In this document: piece by piece, positions 8,550 to 16,831 of the stretch | Position numbering within the stretch: the stretch's first letter is position 1 | Layout of the letters: every line of letters starts with the position of its first letter | Notes under the pieces: model-generated | Database searches by the model: none | Seen by the model: the letters and a program-made list of their open reading frames with translations, nothing else | What the model was told of the DNA's origin: nothing | Made by a program: the position numbers and the translations under genes | Origin: JAFGBI01 sp964480725 | GTDB lineage: Bacteria; Myxococcota_A; Polyangia; Polyangiales; Polyangiaceae | Length of the DNA: 64,000 nucleotides | Direction of reading: 5' to 3' | Assembly (NCBI GenBank): GCA_964480725.1 | Contig: CAYZQO010000007.1 | Span: forward strand, 1-64,000

Positions 8550-9614
8550 CTACCCGGAACCCGCTCCCCCCACCTGACCCACCCATTCGGCGAGCTCCCC
8601 GCGGAGCACGCGCGGCGCGCGTCGGAGCGCGGCGAGGTCCCGACACCCGGTCAGCAGCAGGGCTGCGCGGAGCTCGTGCTCCACCGACTCGAGAAACGCC
8701 GCCGCGCGCGCCGGGCCGCCGTCGTCGAGCGCACGGAGCACATGCCGCGCGATCCCTCCCACAGACGCGCCGAGCGCGATCGACCGTGCCACGTCGAGCC
8801 CGCTCCCGAGCCCCCCGGTGGCGAAGAGGGTCTCGAACCCGAGCGGCGCGAGCAGCGCCACGCTCGCCGCGGTGGGGATGCCCCAGTCCCAGAACGCCTC
8901 GCCCAGGGCGCGCCGCTCCGCGGCCGCCCGCTGCGTCTCCACGCCGACCCAGGAGGTGCCGCCGGCCCCCGACACGTCCACGTGACGCACCCCCACGCTC
9001 CGCAGCCGCCGCCCCACGCCCGCGGAGAGCCCGCACCCGGTCTCCTTGACGACCAGCGGGACCGGGAGGCGCTCGGCCAGCTCTCCCAGGCGCTCGAGCC
9101 CACGGGAGAAGTCGCGATCACCGTCGGCCTGGACCAGCTCCATCGCCGGGTTCAGATGGACGCAGAGGGCGTCAGCCCCCACCTCGCCCACCAGATCCGC
9201 GAGCGCCTGATCGCTCATGGACCGCGCCTGAACGATCCCGACGTTGCCGAGCAGAAGCCCGGTGGGCATGACGTCCCGGACCTGGAACGACGACCGCGTC
9301 TCGGGCCGCAGCGCCATCGCCCGCTGGCTGCCGAGGCCGAAACCATACCCTCGCTCCTCCGCGATGGTCGCAAGCTCGCGGTTGATCGCCCCGGCGCGGG
9401 CGTTCCCCCCCGTCATCGCCGCGATCAGGAGGGGGGCGCGGAGGCGCTTGCCGAGCACGGTGACGGACAGGTCGACCCGGGCGAGATCGAGGTCGGGCAG
9501 CGCGTCGTGGACGAGCCGCACGCACTCGAGGAGCGTCGTCTGGCCTCGAAACGCGACGTCCCCTCGCGCCGCCAGGTCGAGGTGGTCGAGCTTGCGCTGG
9601 CTGATGTCGCTCAT
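8550..9614 (-). CDS. fni: Type 2 isopentenyl-diphosphate delta-isomerase
   Basis: FMN- and NADPH-dependent isomerase interconverting isopentenyl and dimethylallyl diphosphate, the last step that balances the two C5 units. The 354-residue product begins MSDISQRKLDHLDLAARGDV, a typical start for this family (R-K-x-D-H-L). It has the Gly-rich MTGG and GLGSQR segments, VKETGCGLSAGVGRRL, and the diagnostic DVSGAGGTSWVGVE motif. Type 2 isomerases accompany the mevalonate pathway in many bacteria, and mevalonate kinase and HMG-CoA reductase genes are within 7 kb. It is divergent from the polyprenyl synthase gene and is probably transcribed with the GAF and receiver genes downstream (66-bp gap). Confidence 0.95.
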   Translation of the reverse strand: MSDISQRKLDHLDLAARGDVAFRGQTTLLECVRLVHDALPDLDLARVDLSVTVLGKRLRAPLLIAAMTGGNARAGAINRELATIAEERGYGFGLGSQRAMALRPETRSSFQVRDVMPTGLLLGNVGIVQARSMSDQALADLVGEVGADALCVHLNPAMELVQADGDRDFSRGLERLGELAERLPVPLVVKETGCGLSAGVGRRLRSVGVRHVDVSGAGGTSWVGVETQRAAAERRALGEAFWDWGIPTAASVALLAPLGFETLFATGGLGSGLDVARSIALGASVGGIARHVLRALDDGGPARAAAFLESVEHELRAALLLTGCRDLAALRRAPRVLRGELAEWVGQVGGAGSG

Positions 9615-9785
9615 GATCGAATCGGTGGACGCCCGGGAGCGCCGTGCGGGGGCGAGTCTCGCCCGAGGTCGCGCCCCTTGTCACGCTGGGCGCGGTGGCG
9701 GAATCCGCCGAGGCCGGGCGCGGTCCCGACGCCGCGCTCGACCGATTGACGAGGCCCCCCCCATCTCCTAGGGTGCGGCTGGAAA

Positions 9786-10946
9786 ATGTCGGGCAAGACG
9801 AGGGTTTCCGCGCCCAAGGCCCGTCCGAGCGCCACCGCGCCGCGGTCGGGGCGGGGCGCGCCGTCACCGGCGCGCGGGCGCCGCGGCGCGCCCCACGCGA
9901 AGGCCCTCTCGCCGAACCCCTTCTCGGCCCTGGCCGCCGGCATCAAACGCGACGTGGACGCGCGCCTGACCCGCCTGCTCGACGCGAGGCTGGTCGCCGC
10001 GCGCGCGGTCGGCCCGGAGTTCGCTGAGCTCGTCGCGGCCGTCCGTGACCTCAGTCTTCGGGGTGGCAAGCGCCTCCGGGCCGCGCTCCTCATCGCCGGC
10101 TACCGCGCCGCCAGCGCGCGGGCATCGCTCGATCCCGCGCTCGACGCGGGCGTCGCACTGGAGCTGCTCCAGTCCTATTTCCTCATCCACGACGACTGGA
10201 TGGACGGCGACACGGTGCGCCGCGGCGGTCCCGCGGTGCACGTGATGCTGGGCAAGCGCTTCGGCTCGAGCGCGCTGGGCGAGCGGGCCGGGATCCTGGC
10301 CGGCGACTACGCCGCCGCCCTTGCCGCCGACACCATCGCCAAGGTCGCGGCGGCACCACCGCGCCTGACGCGCGTGGGGGCCGCGTTCGCCGAGATGCAG
10401 CTCGACGTGGTCGCCGGTCAGCAGCTCGATCTGCTGGGGAAGTCCGCGAGCTTCGAGGCCGTGTACACCCTGAAGACCACCGCCTACACCGTGCGCGGTC
10501 CGCTGCGTATCGGGGCCCTGCTCGGCGGCGCCTCGTCGCGGATCCTCGACGCGATCGATCGCTTCTCGCACCCGATCGGGATCGCGTTTCAGCTGCGGGA
10601 CGACGTGCTCGGGGCCTTCGGCGATCCCGCGCAGACGGGCAAGCCGCTGGGCACCGATCTCAGGACGGGCAAGCGCACGCTCCTGCTCGATCTGGCGCTG
10701 CGACGCGCTCGGGGCCGCGACCACCGCCTGCTCCGGAGCGTCATCGGCAACCCCGAAGCGACCTCCGAGCGGGTCGCACAGGCGCTCGCGGCCGTGGAGC
10801 GCTCGGGGGCTCGCCCGGCCGTCGAGGCGCGGATCGAGGCGCTCACCCAGGAGGGGCTCGCCGCCCTCGGCACGGCTCCGCTCACCGCGAGCGGGCGGGC
10901 GCTGCTGGTCGGCGCCGCCTCGATCCTCACCGCACGGCGCTCCTGA
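9786..10946 (+). CDS. Polyprenyl diphosphate synthase (FPP/GGPP synthase family)
   Basis: Head-to-tail prenyltransferase that condenses isopentenyl diphosphate with an allylic diphosphate. The 386-residue product has the GGKRLR motif (93-98), a first aspartate-rich motif HDDWMD (136-140) and a second, LRDDVLGAFGD. Both motifs bind Mg2+ and substrate. The residues just before the first motif set chain length; the SYFLIHDDWMD context resembles short-chain synthases making C15-C20, but the exact product cannot be read with certainty. The first 45 residues are a Lys/Arg/Pro/Ala-rich extension not usual in the family, so a later start is possible. It is followed 7 bp later by the mevalonate kinase gene, almost certainly in one operon. 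Confidence 0.92.
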   Translation: MSGKTRVSAPKARPSATAPRSGRGAPSPARGRRGAPHAKALSPNPFSALAAGIKRDVDARLTRLLDARLVAARAVGPEFAELVAAVRDLSLRGGKRLRAALLIAGYRAASARASLDPALDAGVALELLQSYFLIHDDWMDGDTVRRGGPAVHVMLGKRFGSSALGERAGILAGDYAAALAADTIAKVAAAPPRLTRVGAAFAEMQLDVVAGQQLDLLGKSASFEAVYTLKTTAYTVRGPLRIGALLGGASSRILDAIDRFSHPIGIAFQLRDDVLGAFGDPAQTGKPLGTDLRTGKRTLLLDLALRRARGRDHRLLRSVIGNPEATSERVAQALAAVERSGARPAVEARIEALTQEGLAALGTAPLTASGRALLVGAASILTARRS

Positions 10947-10953
10947 GCGTGGC

Positions 10954-11886
10954 GTGAGCATGGCGCGGGCGAGCGGCAAGGTGATCCTGCTCGGCGAGCA
11001 CGCCGTCGTGTATGGGGTGCCCGCCATCGCGGCCGGCATCGGCGCGGGCGCGACGGCCCACGCCGAGCGCGTCGCCCACGGCGCCCCGGCCTCGATCGTG
11101 CTCGGTGACCGCTCGGCGACCACGGCGGACGATAGCGAGCTCGGCCGCGCGCTCGCCGCCCTCCTCGCAGCGCTCTCGGCGCCGCCCCTCGCGCTGCGCG
11201 TCGCGCTCGAGGTACCGCCGGGGTGCGGGCTCGGTGCCTCGGCTGCCGCCGGGGTGGCCTCGGCGCGCGCCGTGCTCGCCTGGCTCGGCTCGAGCCCTCC
11301 CGAACAGGAGCTGCCCCCGACCACAGAGCGGGTGCTCGCCGCGGCCGCCGCCTGGGAGCGCGTCTTCCACGGCAACCCCTCCGGGATCGACGCGGCCGCC
11401 GCGGCCCACGGCGGCGTGCTCGTCTTCCGGCGCGCCGAGGGCCACGAGGCCCTGCGCCTCCGCGCCCCGCTCCCGCTCGCCGTCGCGGTCGCCGGGCCGC
11501 CGGCGAGCACCCGGGTGATGGTGGAGGCGGTGGCGGAGCTGCGGCGACAGCAGCCGGGCCGCGTGGACGCGGCCCTCCGCGGGATCGAGGGGCTGGTCGG
11601 TGACGCGCGCCGCCACCTCGAGTGGCACGATCTGCCCGCGCTCGGCGGCGCGCTCGACGCCAACCACGCGCACCTGCGAGACCTCGAGGTTTCGACCCCA
11701 GAGATCGAGCGAGCGATCGCGCTCGCCCGCGGCGCGGGAGCGCTCGGCGCCAAGCTCACCGGCTCCGGTGGGGGCGGGGCGATCATCGCGTTGGCGCCGG
11801 ATCCGGAGCCCGTCCTCGCGGCGTGGCGGGCCGGGGGCTACCGTTGCTTCGCCACCTCCGTCGCCGCAACCCCGCCCATCGCCTGA
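10954..11886 (+). CDS. mvk: Mevalonate kinase (GHMP kinase family)
   Basis: Phosphorylates mevalonate to 5-phosphomevalonate with ATP. Of about 310 residues, the product starts at GTG 10954 or ATG 10960. The N-terminal GKVILLGEHAVVYGVPAIA is the classic mevalonate kinase signature. The ATP loop is PPGCGLGASAA, the catalytic aspartate lies in GNPSGIDAAAAAHGG, and the C-terminal GHMP motif is KLTGSGGGGAII. It is one of four isoprenoid genes within 8.5-16 kb. Phosphomevalonate kinase and diphosphomevalonate decarboxylase, expected beside it in many organisms, are absent from this window. Confidence 0.95.
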   Translation: MSMARASGKVILLGEHAVVYGVPAIAAGIGAGATAHAERVAHGAPASIVLGDRSATTADDSELGRALAALLAALSAPPLALRVALEVPPGCGLGASAAAGVASARAVLAWLGSSPPEQELPPTTERVLAAAAAWERVFHGNPSGIDAAAAAHGGVLVFRRAEGHEALRLRAPLPLAVAVAGPPASTRVMVEAVAELRRQQPGRVDAALRGIEGLVGDARRHLEWHDLPALGGALDANHAHLRDLEVSTPEIERAIALARGAGALGAKLTGSGGGGAIIALAPDPEPVLAAWRAGGYRCFATSVAATPPIA

Positions 11887-11956
11887 GCCGGCCCGGAGCG
11901 CGACCGACGACGGCAGGGCACTCGGCGCCTGCCCAGCCGGAGGTCTTGGCCCGACG

Positions 11957-12556
11957 TCAGCGCTCCAGGTCGACGCCGACGAGCTGCCGCTCGCCGCCGT
12001 GACTCGCCGGCTCGTATCGCAGCTCGAGCCGACGGGCCCGCTTGGAGAGCTCGAAGCTGACGAAGCCCCGGGCACGCTCGCCCTGCCCCAGGCGCGCCGC
12101 CCTGAGGCGCGGCTCGCAGCCCTGGAGCGTCGGGCGGTACAGCAGCCCGTCCGCGTCCGCGATCTGTGCGTAGAACGGGTTGACGTGAACGTCGCGCTCG
12201 ACCAGCCCCTCGATGAGGAGCTCGACACCGAGGACGGTATTGCCCTCCTTGAGGTACGGTGGCGGGCACTCTTTGACGGCACCGACGGTGAGGGCGAACT
12301 CGCGTGCCTCGACGCGCTCACCGAGGCGGCGAAGGGACCCGGTCCGGCTCGAGCCGTCCTCCGGAGACGTCACGCCCCCCTCGACGACGGCCAGCGACGG
12401 TCCCGAGCCGGAGCGACCCCCCGGATCGGCGCCGCGGCAGCCGGTCAGCGAACCCCCGGCCGCGACGAGCAGGCCCAGGACCGCACCGCCCTGGAAGCCG
12501 CCCCGGGAGCCGCGCCAGAGGGACGCCCAACCTGCCGCGTGTCGCGAAGCTTGCAC
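11957..12556 (-). CDS. Lipoprotein with DUF4352-like domain
   Basis: A secreted lipoprotein of unknown function. From GTG 12556 the product is 199 residues; a TTG at 12604 would add 16. A hydrophobic signal stretch (AVLGLLVAAGGS) ends in the lipobox LTGC. The body has the pattern NTVLGVELLIEG, then NPFYAQIADADGLLY, LQGCEPRL and LGQGERARGFVSFEL, which matches the immunoglobulin-like fold of DUF4352 extracellular proteins. The start is uncertain because both candidates lie close to the divergent lipoprotein gene beginning at 12613. It is convergent with mevalonate kinase. Confidence 0.72.
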   Translation of the reverse strand: MQASRHAAGWASLWRGSRGGFQGGAVLGLLVAAGGSLTGCRGADPGGRSGSGPSLAVVEGGVTSPEDGSSRTGSLRRLGERVEAREFALTVGAVKECPPPYLKEGNTVLGVELLIEGLVERDVHVNPFYAQIADADGLLYRPTLQGCEPRLRAARLGQGERARGFVSFELSKRARRLELRYEPASHGGERQLVGVDLER

Positions 12557-12612
12557 CGTGCTGGCAAGGTCAATATGACGGCCTTCGCCGCCCCGCAACC
12601 GCAAGACACCCC

Positions 12613-13494
12613 ATGCGCCTCGCTCACCTCGCCTCCCCGCTGCCCTGGCTCGTCCTCACCCTGCTCGGGTGCAACCGAAGCCCGGAGGGGAGCCCGGGGA
12701 ACCCGAGCGCAGCGAGCTCCGCCACGCCGAGCGCAACGGCGAGCCTCCCGGCTCCGGTCGCGATCGCACTCGGGACCGTACGGGGTCGGGTGACGATCGA
12801 GGGCGACCCCCCGCCCACGAGCGCCGAGATCCTGGCGAAGATCCCCGCCGACTGCGCCTCCGCGCGCGAGTTCTACGGGCCCCTCTTCCGCCGCGGCCCG
12901 GACGGGGCGCTCGCCGATGCGCTGGTCGCGGTCACCGGCTACCGCGGGGTGCCGCCGACGCGACGCCCCGTCGAACGCGTGACCGCCGAGGGCTGCCGCT
13001 GGGACAAGCGCACAGTGGCGCTCGGGACCGGGCAGCGGCTGACCGTCGCGGCCAACGATCGCTTCGGCTACGTCCCCTCGCTGACGGGGGGGAACACGCC
13101 GTTCTCGATGATCCCGGTTCCCGGCGGCGAGCCGGTCGAGATCACGCCCCCCAAGCCGGGGAGGTTCGCCCTGGTCGACGCCGCGCACCACTTCATCCGC
13201 GCGGACGTGTTCGTCCTCGGCTATTCGACCTTCGACGTCACCGGCGTCGACGGCCGCTTCGAGATCGCGGAAGTGCCCGCCGGCAGGGTCAAGGTGAACG
13301 CCCTGCTCCCGGTGCTGATGGTCACGGCCGAGCGCGAGATCGAGGTGCGCACGGGGGAGGTCACCGAGGTGAACCTGACGCTCCGCTTCGACGAGCGCCT
13401 GCACCGCCCCGACCCGAGCGCCGCCCCGGTGACCGCGGCCAGCGCCGCTCCCTCGGCATCGGCGGCCGCCGTCGCCGCCCCCTCCGCGCGCTGA
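12613..13494 (+). CDS. Lipoprotein with carboxypeptidase-regulatory-like domain
   Basis: 293 residues beginning MRLAHLASPLPWLVLTLLGC, a signal peptide ending in a lipobox. A Ser/Ala/Pro linker follows, then a beta-rich body. The segment STFDVTGVDGRFEIAEVPAG followed by KVNALLPVLMVTAEREIEV is typical of carboxypeptidase regulatory-like or transthyretin-like beta-sandwich domains. The middle (GTGQRLTVAANDRFGYVPSL) recalls cupredoxin-like folds found in similar deltaproteobacterial surface proteins. The C-terminus is Ala/Ser/Pro-rich low complexity. It probably sits on the outer membrane; substrate and function are unknown. The cupredoxin-like protein at 39116-39955 has a comparable architecture. 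Confidence 0.75.
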   Translation: MRLAHLASPLPWLVLTLLGCNRSPEGSPGNPSAASSATPSATASLPAPVAIALGTVRGRVTIEGDPPPTSAEILAKIPADCASAREFYGPLFRRGPDGALADALVAVTGYRGVPPTRRPVERVTAEGCRWDKRTVALGTGQRLTVAANDRFGYVPSLTGGNTPFSMIPVPGGEPVEITPPKPGRFALVDAAHHFIRADVFVLGYSTFDVTGVDGRFEIAEVPAGRVKVNALLPVLMVTAEREIEVRTGEVTEVNLTLRFDERLHRPDPSAAPVTAASAAPSASAAAVAAPSAR

Positions 13495-13525
13495 CCGTGC
13501 TGGCGGGCCGCTCCCGTCGGCGCCG

Positions 13526-14638
13526 CTACCGCGACGGGGCGGGTGGCGCCGCCGCGGGACCCGCGAGCGCGGCCTCCAGTCGCCGTTGCACCGCCGCTGC
13601 CAGCGGCTCCCCGTCCGCCGCCGGCGGCGGGTGCGCCGAGAGCCAGGCCCGCGCGGCCTCCTCACCGACCTCGCGCGCGAGCAACTCGGCGAGCAACGCG
13701 ACGCCGAGCGGCGTGGGACGCGAAAGGTCCGTCGGGAGCCCACCCGCGAACGCCTCGAGCTCCCCCCGGTCGCCGAGGAGCGAGGCCGCGACGACGATGG
13801 CGATCCACGCATCGGCGTCGCTCGGGTCCGCCGCGAGGGCCAGCGCGCCCGCGTCCGCCGCGAGCTCCGGGCGACCGAGCGCGGCGGCGCGCAGCGCGAG
13901 CGTGCCCTCCCGAACGCCGGCACGCGCCGCCACCGCTCGGGCGGCCTCGAGCTCCTGCGCCAGGAGGGCCTGATCCAGCTCCGCCCGCGCCCGGTTTCGG
14001 CGAGCGTCCGGCGCTGGCGCCGCGCCCACCCGCTGGCGCCCCTCGTCGGCGCGCCGCGCCAGGGCCTCGTCCCCCTGGCGCGTGGCCAGCGCCGCCAGCG
14101 CGACCCACCCCGCCCGCGCCGTGGGCTCGCGGAGCACCAGGGCCTCGAGCCACCGGCCCGCTCCCGTCGGATCGCCGCGCTGCTCGAGCGCCCGGGCGTA
14201 GATCAGCGTCCCCTCGACGGAGTCCGGCTCGGTCTCGACGGCGCCCCGGGCGTCGCCGAGCGCGCCTGCGACGTCTCCGCGCGCCAGGGCGCAATCCGCG
14301 CGCGCGCGCAGCAGCGAGGCGGCGCCGGGCTGGAGCGCCTCGGCGCGGGCGAAGGCGGAGCGCGCGCCGTCGGGGTCATCGGTGCAGCGCAGCGCGCCCA
14401 CCCGCGTCCAGGCCTCGCTGCTGTCCGGATCGAGCTCGAGGACGCGCGCGTACTCCGCGAGCGCGGCGGCCCGCTCGCCGCGCACGTCGGCGCGCCGCGC
14501 CCGCGCGTAGGCGGCGATCGCCCGCTCGTCGACGCGGCGCGTGACCACGGTGACACCCTCGACCCGCCGCGCCACGCCCCGGGTGGGCGCGGCGCAGCCC
14601 CCGATCAGACACCCGAGGACGATCCAGCGAGCCCGCAC
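13526..14638 (-). CDS. TPR-repeat lipoprotein
   Basis: A 370-residue protein starting at GTG 14638 (VRARWIVLGCLIGGCAAP), which gives a compact signal peptide with lipobox IGGC and a purine-rich AGGCGGGG sequence just upstream. The body (about 50-350) is a chain of TPR-like helical repeats, for example AALAEYARVLELDPDSSEAW and ARSAFARAEALQPGAASLLR. TPR lipoproteins of this type act in outer-membrane protein assembly, pilus or motility complexes in many Gram-negatives, but nothing here assigns a specific role. It starts 19 bp after the mvaA stop, so the two are probably co-transcribed although functionally unrelated. Confidence 0.8.
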   Translation of the reverse strand: MRARWIVLGCLIGGCAAPTRGVARRVEGVTVVTRRVDERAIAAYARARRADVRGERAAALAEYARVLELDPDSSEAWTRVGALRCTDDPDGARSAFARAEALQPGAASLLRARADCALARGDVAGALGDARGAVETEPDSVEGTLIYARALEQRGDPTGAGRWLEALVLREPTARAGWVALAALATRQGDEALARRADEGRQRVGAAPAPDARRNRARAELDQALLAQELEAARAVAARAGVREGTLALRAAALGRPELAADAGALALAADPSDADAWIAIVVAASLLGDRGELEAFAGGLPTDLSRPTPLGVALLAELLAREVGEEAARAWLSAHPPPAADGEPLAAAVQRRLEAALAGPAAAPPAPSR

Positions 14639-14657
14639 CGCGCCCCGCCTCGAATCG

Positions 14658-15944
14658 TCAACGCCCGTCGCGCAGATCGGCGAGCGCCCGCGCGGCGGCC
14701 TCGAGCGTGACGACGCCGCCGCGCACCAGGCGCTCCACGACCAGATCGAGCTCAACGCCGGAGGCCCCGACCGTCACCGCGACCGAACGCGCGTGGAGCG
14801 CCATGTGACCACGCTGGATGCCCTCGGTCGCGAGCGCCCGCACGGCTGCGAGGTTCGACGCCAACCCCACCGCGGCGGCGATGAAGGACAGGTCCCGCGC
14901 CGAGGTAACGCCGAGCAGCGCGAGCGCGGCGCGGGCGCCGGGGTGAACGCGCAGCGTGCCCCCCACGGTCCCGAGCGCCATCGGCAGCTCCAGCGCGCCG
15001 ATCAGCGCGTCCCCGTCGCGCCGCCAGGTGGCCAGCGGCTGGTAGCGGCCCCGGCGCGCAGCGAAGGCGTGGGCGCCGGCCTCGACGGCACGCCAGTCGT
15101 TTCCGGTCGCGACTGCCACCGCGTCGATGCCGTTCATGATCCCCTTGTTGTGGGTGGCCGCCCGGTACGGATCGCTCTCTGCGAAGCGCGACGCCCGCTC
15201 AATGGCCGCGCCGATCTCGAGCCCCTCCGCCCCTGGACCCGCCGCGCCGCGTCGCGGCAGCGCGCTCGCGGGAACCCGACAGGTCACGCGCACCCGCCGC
15301 CGGTCAGCGAGGTTCGACAGGATGCGGAGGCCGAGCGTGCCCCCCGCGAGCTCAGCGACGCGCGGCCCCAGCGCCTCGGCGATCGTGTTGACCATGTTCG
15401 CGCCCATGGCGTCCTGGCAGTCCACCAGGACGTGCACAATCAGGCGACCCCGACCCAGATCCCGGACCTCGATCTCACGCGGCCCCCCGCCGAAGGGGCG
15501 CAGCCCCGGCGCGGCCTCCGCCGCGCGCTCGAGCAACTCGGCACGAGCGCCGTCCAGCGCGGCCGTGGCGCTCGAGACGTCCGCGACGTCGCGGACCTCG
15601 ATCTGGCCGATCATCAGCGCCTCTGGCTGCTCGGCGAGGAAGCCGCCGCCGGCACGCGCCATGCGGGCCGCGTTGGAGGCGGCCGCGATCACGCTCGGCT
15701 CCTCGACGACCATCGGGACCAGCCGGTCGACCCCGTTCACGCGAAAATTGAGCGCGATCCCGAACGGGAGCGCGTAGGTCCCGATGACGTTCTCAGTTAC
15801 ATTGTCCGCCACCGACGGATCGATCCCGCCCGCCTCGACGGCGGCGGTCAGCTCCTCGAGGGGTAACCCTGCCCACTCCGCGATCCTCGCTCGGCGCTCG
15901 GCGACGGAGAGCCCGTGGAAACCCGGGATCCGAGACTCCTTCAT
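14658..15944 (-). CDS. mvaA: Hydroxymethylglutaryl-CoA reductase, class II
   Basis: Interconverts HMG-CoA and mevalonate, the committed step of the mevalonate pathway. The 428-residue protein shows the class II signature ENVIG (residues 51-55), the catalytic Glu region VEEPSVIAAAS, the catalytic Lys in ATHNKGIMNGIDAV, the catalytic Asp in DAMGANMVN, and a C-terminal dimer/flap segment. Class II enzymes were first described as degradative but serve biosynthesis in many bacteria. With mevalonate kinase, fni and a prenyl synthase close by, biosynthesis is the likelier role. It is divergent from the glutathione S-transferase gene. Confidence 0.96.
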   Translation of the reverse strand: MKESRIPGFHGLSVAERRARIAEWAGLPLEELTAAVEAGGIDPSVADNVTENVIGTYALPFGIALNFRVNGVDRLVPMVVEEPSVIAAASNAARMARAGGGFLAEQPEALMIGQIEVRDVADVSSATAALDGARAELLERAAEAAPGLRPFGGGPREIEVRDLGRGRLIVHVLVDCQDAMGANMVNTIAEALGPRVAELAGGTLGLRILSNLADRRRVRVTCRVPASALPRRGAAGPGAEGLEIGAAIERASRFAESDPYRAATHNKGIMNGIDAVAVATGNDWRAVEAGAHAFAARRGRYQPLATWRRDGDALIGALELPMALGTVGGTLRVHPGARAALALLGVTSARDLSFIAAAVGLASNLAAVRALATEGIQRGHMALHARSVAVTVGASGVELDLVVERLVRGGVVTLEAAARALADLRDGR

Positions 15945-16038
15945 GGGCTCCTTCGTACCACGCCCCGCCGGCCCCCCGCCGCGATTTCATGCCATCCGCC
16001 CGACGGGATCGGGTAGATTACGGCTCCAGGAGGGGCTC

Positions 16039-16647
16039 TTGAAGCTGTACACGTTCAGTGGCGCACCGAACCCCCGCAAGGTCGCGATCTACCTCGCGGA
16101 GAAGCGGCTCGACCTCGAGACGGTGACGGTCAGCACCGCCGGGAGCCGACACCGTGCCCGCGATCTGCTGGCGACGCACCCGATGTCCGCGGTGCCCGTG
16201 CTCGAGCTCGACGACGGGCGCAGCCTGAGCGAGCCCGACGCCATCATCGAGTATCTCGAGGAGCTCCACCCCTCCCCGCCGCTGATCGGAGCCGACGCCT
16301 GGTCCCGCGCCGTCACCCGCGAGATCATGTCCATCGCCGAGCGCGGGCTGCTCGACGCCGCCCTGATCGCCACCGAGCAATCGTCCCCCGAGTTCCGCGA
16401 CCACGTCGAGCCGAGCCCGACGCTGCTCGCGGCGGTGCGGGCGCGCTTCACGCGCGCCGCGCTCCTGTTCGACGCCCTGCTCGAACACCACCCCTGGCTC
16501 GCCGGGCCCAGCTTCACCGTGGCCGACATCACCGCCTTCGTCGCCATCGAGCACGGCGAGGACTGCGGCTGCGCGCTGCCCGCCGACGCGACGCGAATGC
16601 AAGCCTGGCTTGCCCGCGTGCGGGCACGTCCGAGCGCGCAGCCCTAG
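16039..16647 (+). CDS. Glutathione S-transferase family protein
   Basis: A 202-residue protein of the soluble GST fold. The start is a TTG at 16039 with a strong AGGAGGGG ribosome binding site 4-5 nt upstream; it yields LKLYTFSGAPNPRKVAIYLAEK, a proper thioredoxin-fold beginning. The cis-proline segment SAVPVLELDDG and the glutathione-contact segment LSEPDAIIEYLEE follow. The all-alpha C-terminal domain contains the N-capping box region GPSFTVADITAFVAIE. The class and substrate cannot be assigned. The stop codon TAG lies inside the CTAGAGC end of an intergenic repeat element, which overlaps the gene by four bases. Confidence 0.88.
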   Translation: MKLYTFSGAPNPRKVAIYLAEKRLDLETVTVSTAGSRHRARDLLATHPMSAVPVLELDDGRSLSEPDAIIEYLEELHPSPPLIGADAWSRAVTREIMSIAERGLLDAALIATEQSSPEFRDHVEPSPTLLAAVRARFTRAALLFDALLEHHPWLAGPSFTVADITAFVAIEHGEDCGCALPADATRMQAWLARVRARPSAQP

Positions 16648-16803
16648 AGCACCGACCAGTTTGCCAACGGCGTCGGCGCCCTGAGAAACGCCCCCCTGCG
16701 GGGCGAGGGGGCGTTTCCCAGGGCGCCTTTGGCGAGATCTGCTGCTCGCTCGTTGCTCTAGGTCGTTGATTCTTCGCGGCAATCAAACCGATTGCCGCTC
16801 TAG
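16644..16803. repeat. Intergenic inverted-repeat element, copy 1
   Basis: The left end CTAGAGCA (16644-16651) pairs perfectly with TGCTCTAG (16754-16761). Inside lies a 21-bp near-perfect hairpin (16675-16695 with 16707-16727). After the right end comes a second perfect 9-bp hairpin, GCGGCAATC / GATTGCCGC (16776-16784, 16790-16798), and another GCTCTAG (16797-16803). About 70 bases of the right half match the second copy at 42474-42536 at around 80 percent by eye. It lies between the convergent GST and nuoN genes and provides the GST stop codon. Confidence 0.75.
16675..16727. terminator. Strong hairpin between GST and nuoN
   Basis: Arms 16675-16695 and 16707-16727 pair over 21 bp with one mismatch, around an 11-nt GC-rich loop. 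The position between two converging genes fits a bidirectional terminator, and the hairpin is nested in the repeat element. There is no U-tract. Confidence 0.6.
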
Positions 16804-16831
16804 CCGGCATCCCAGCCGCGCCCGAACCGGG

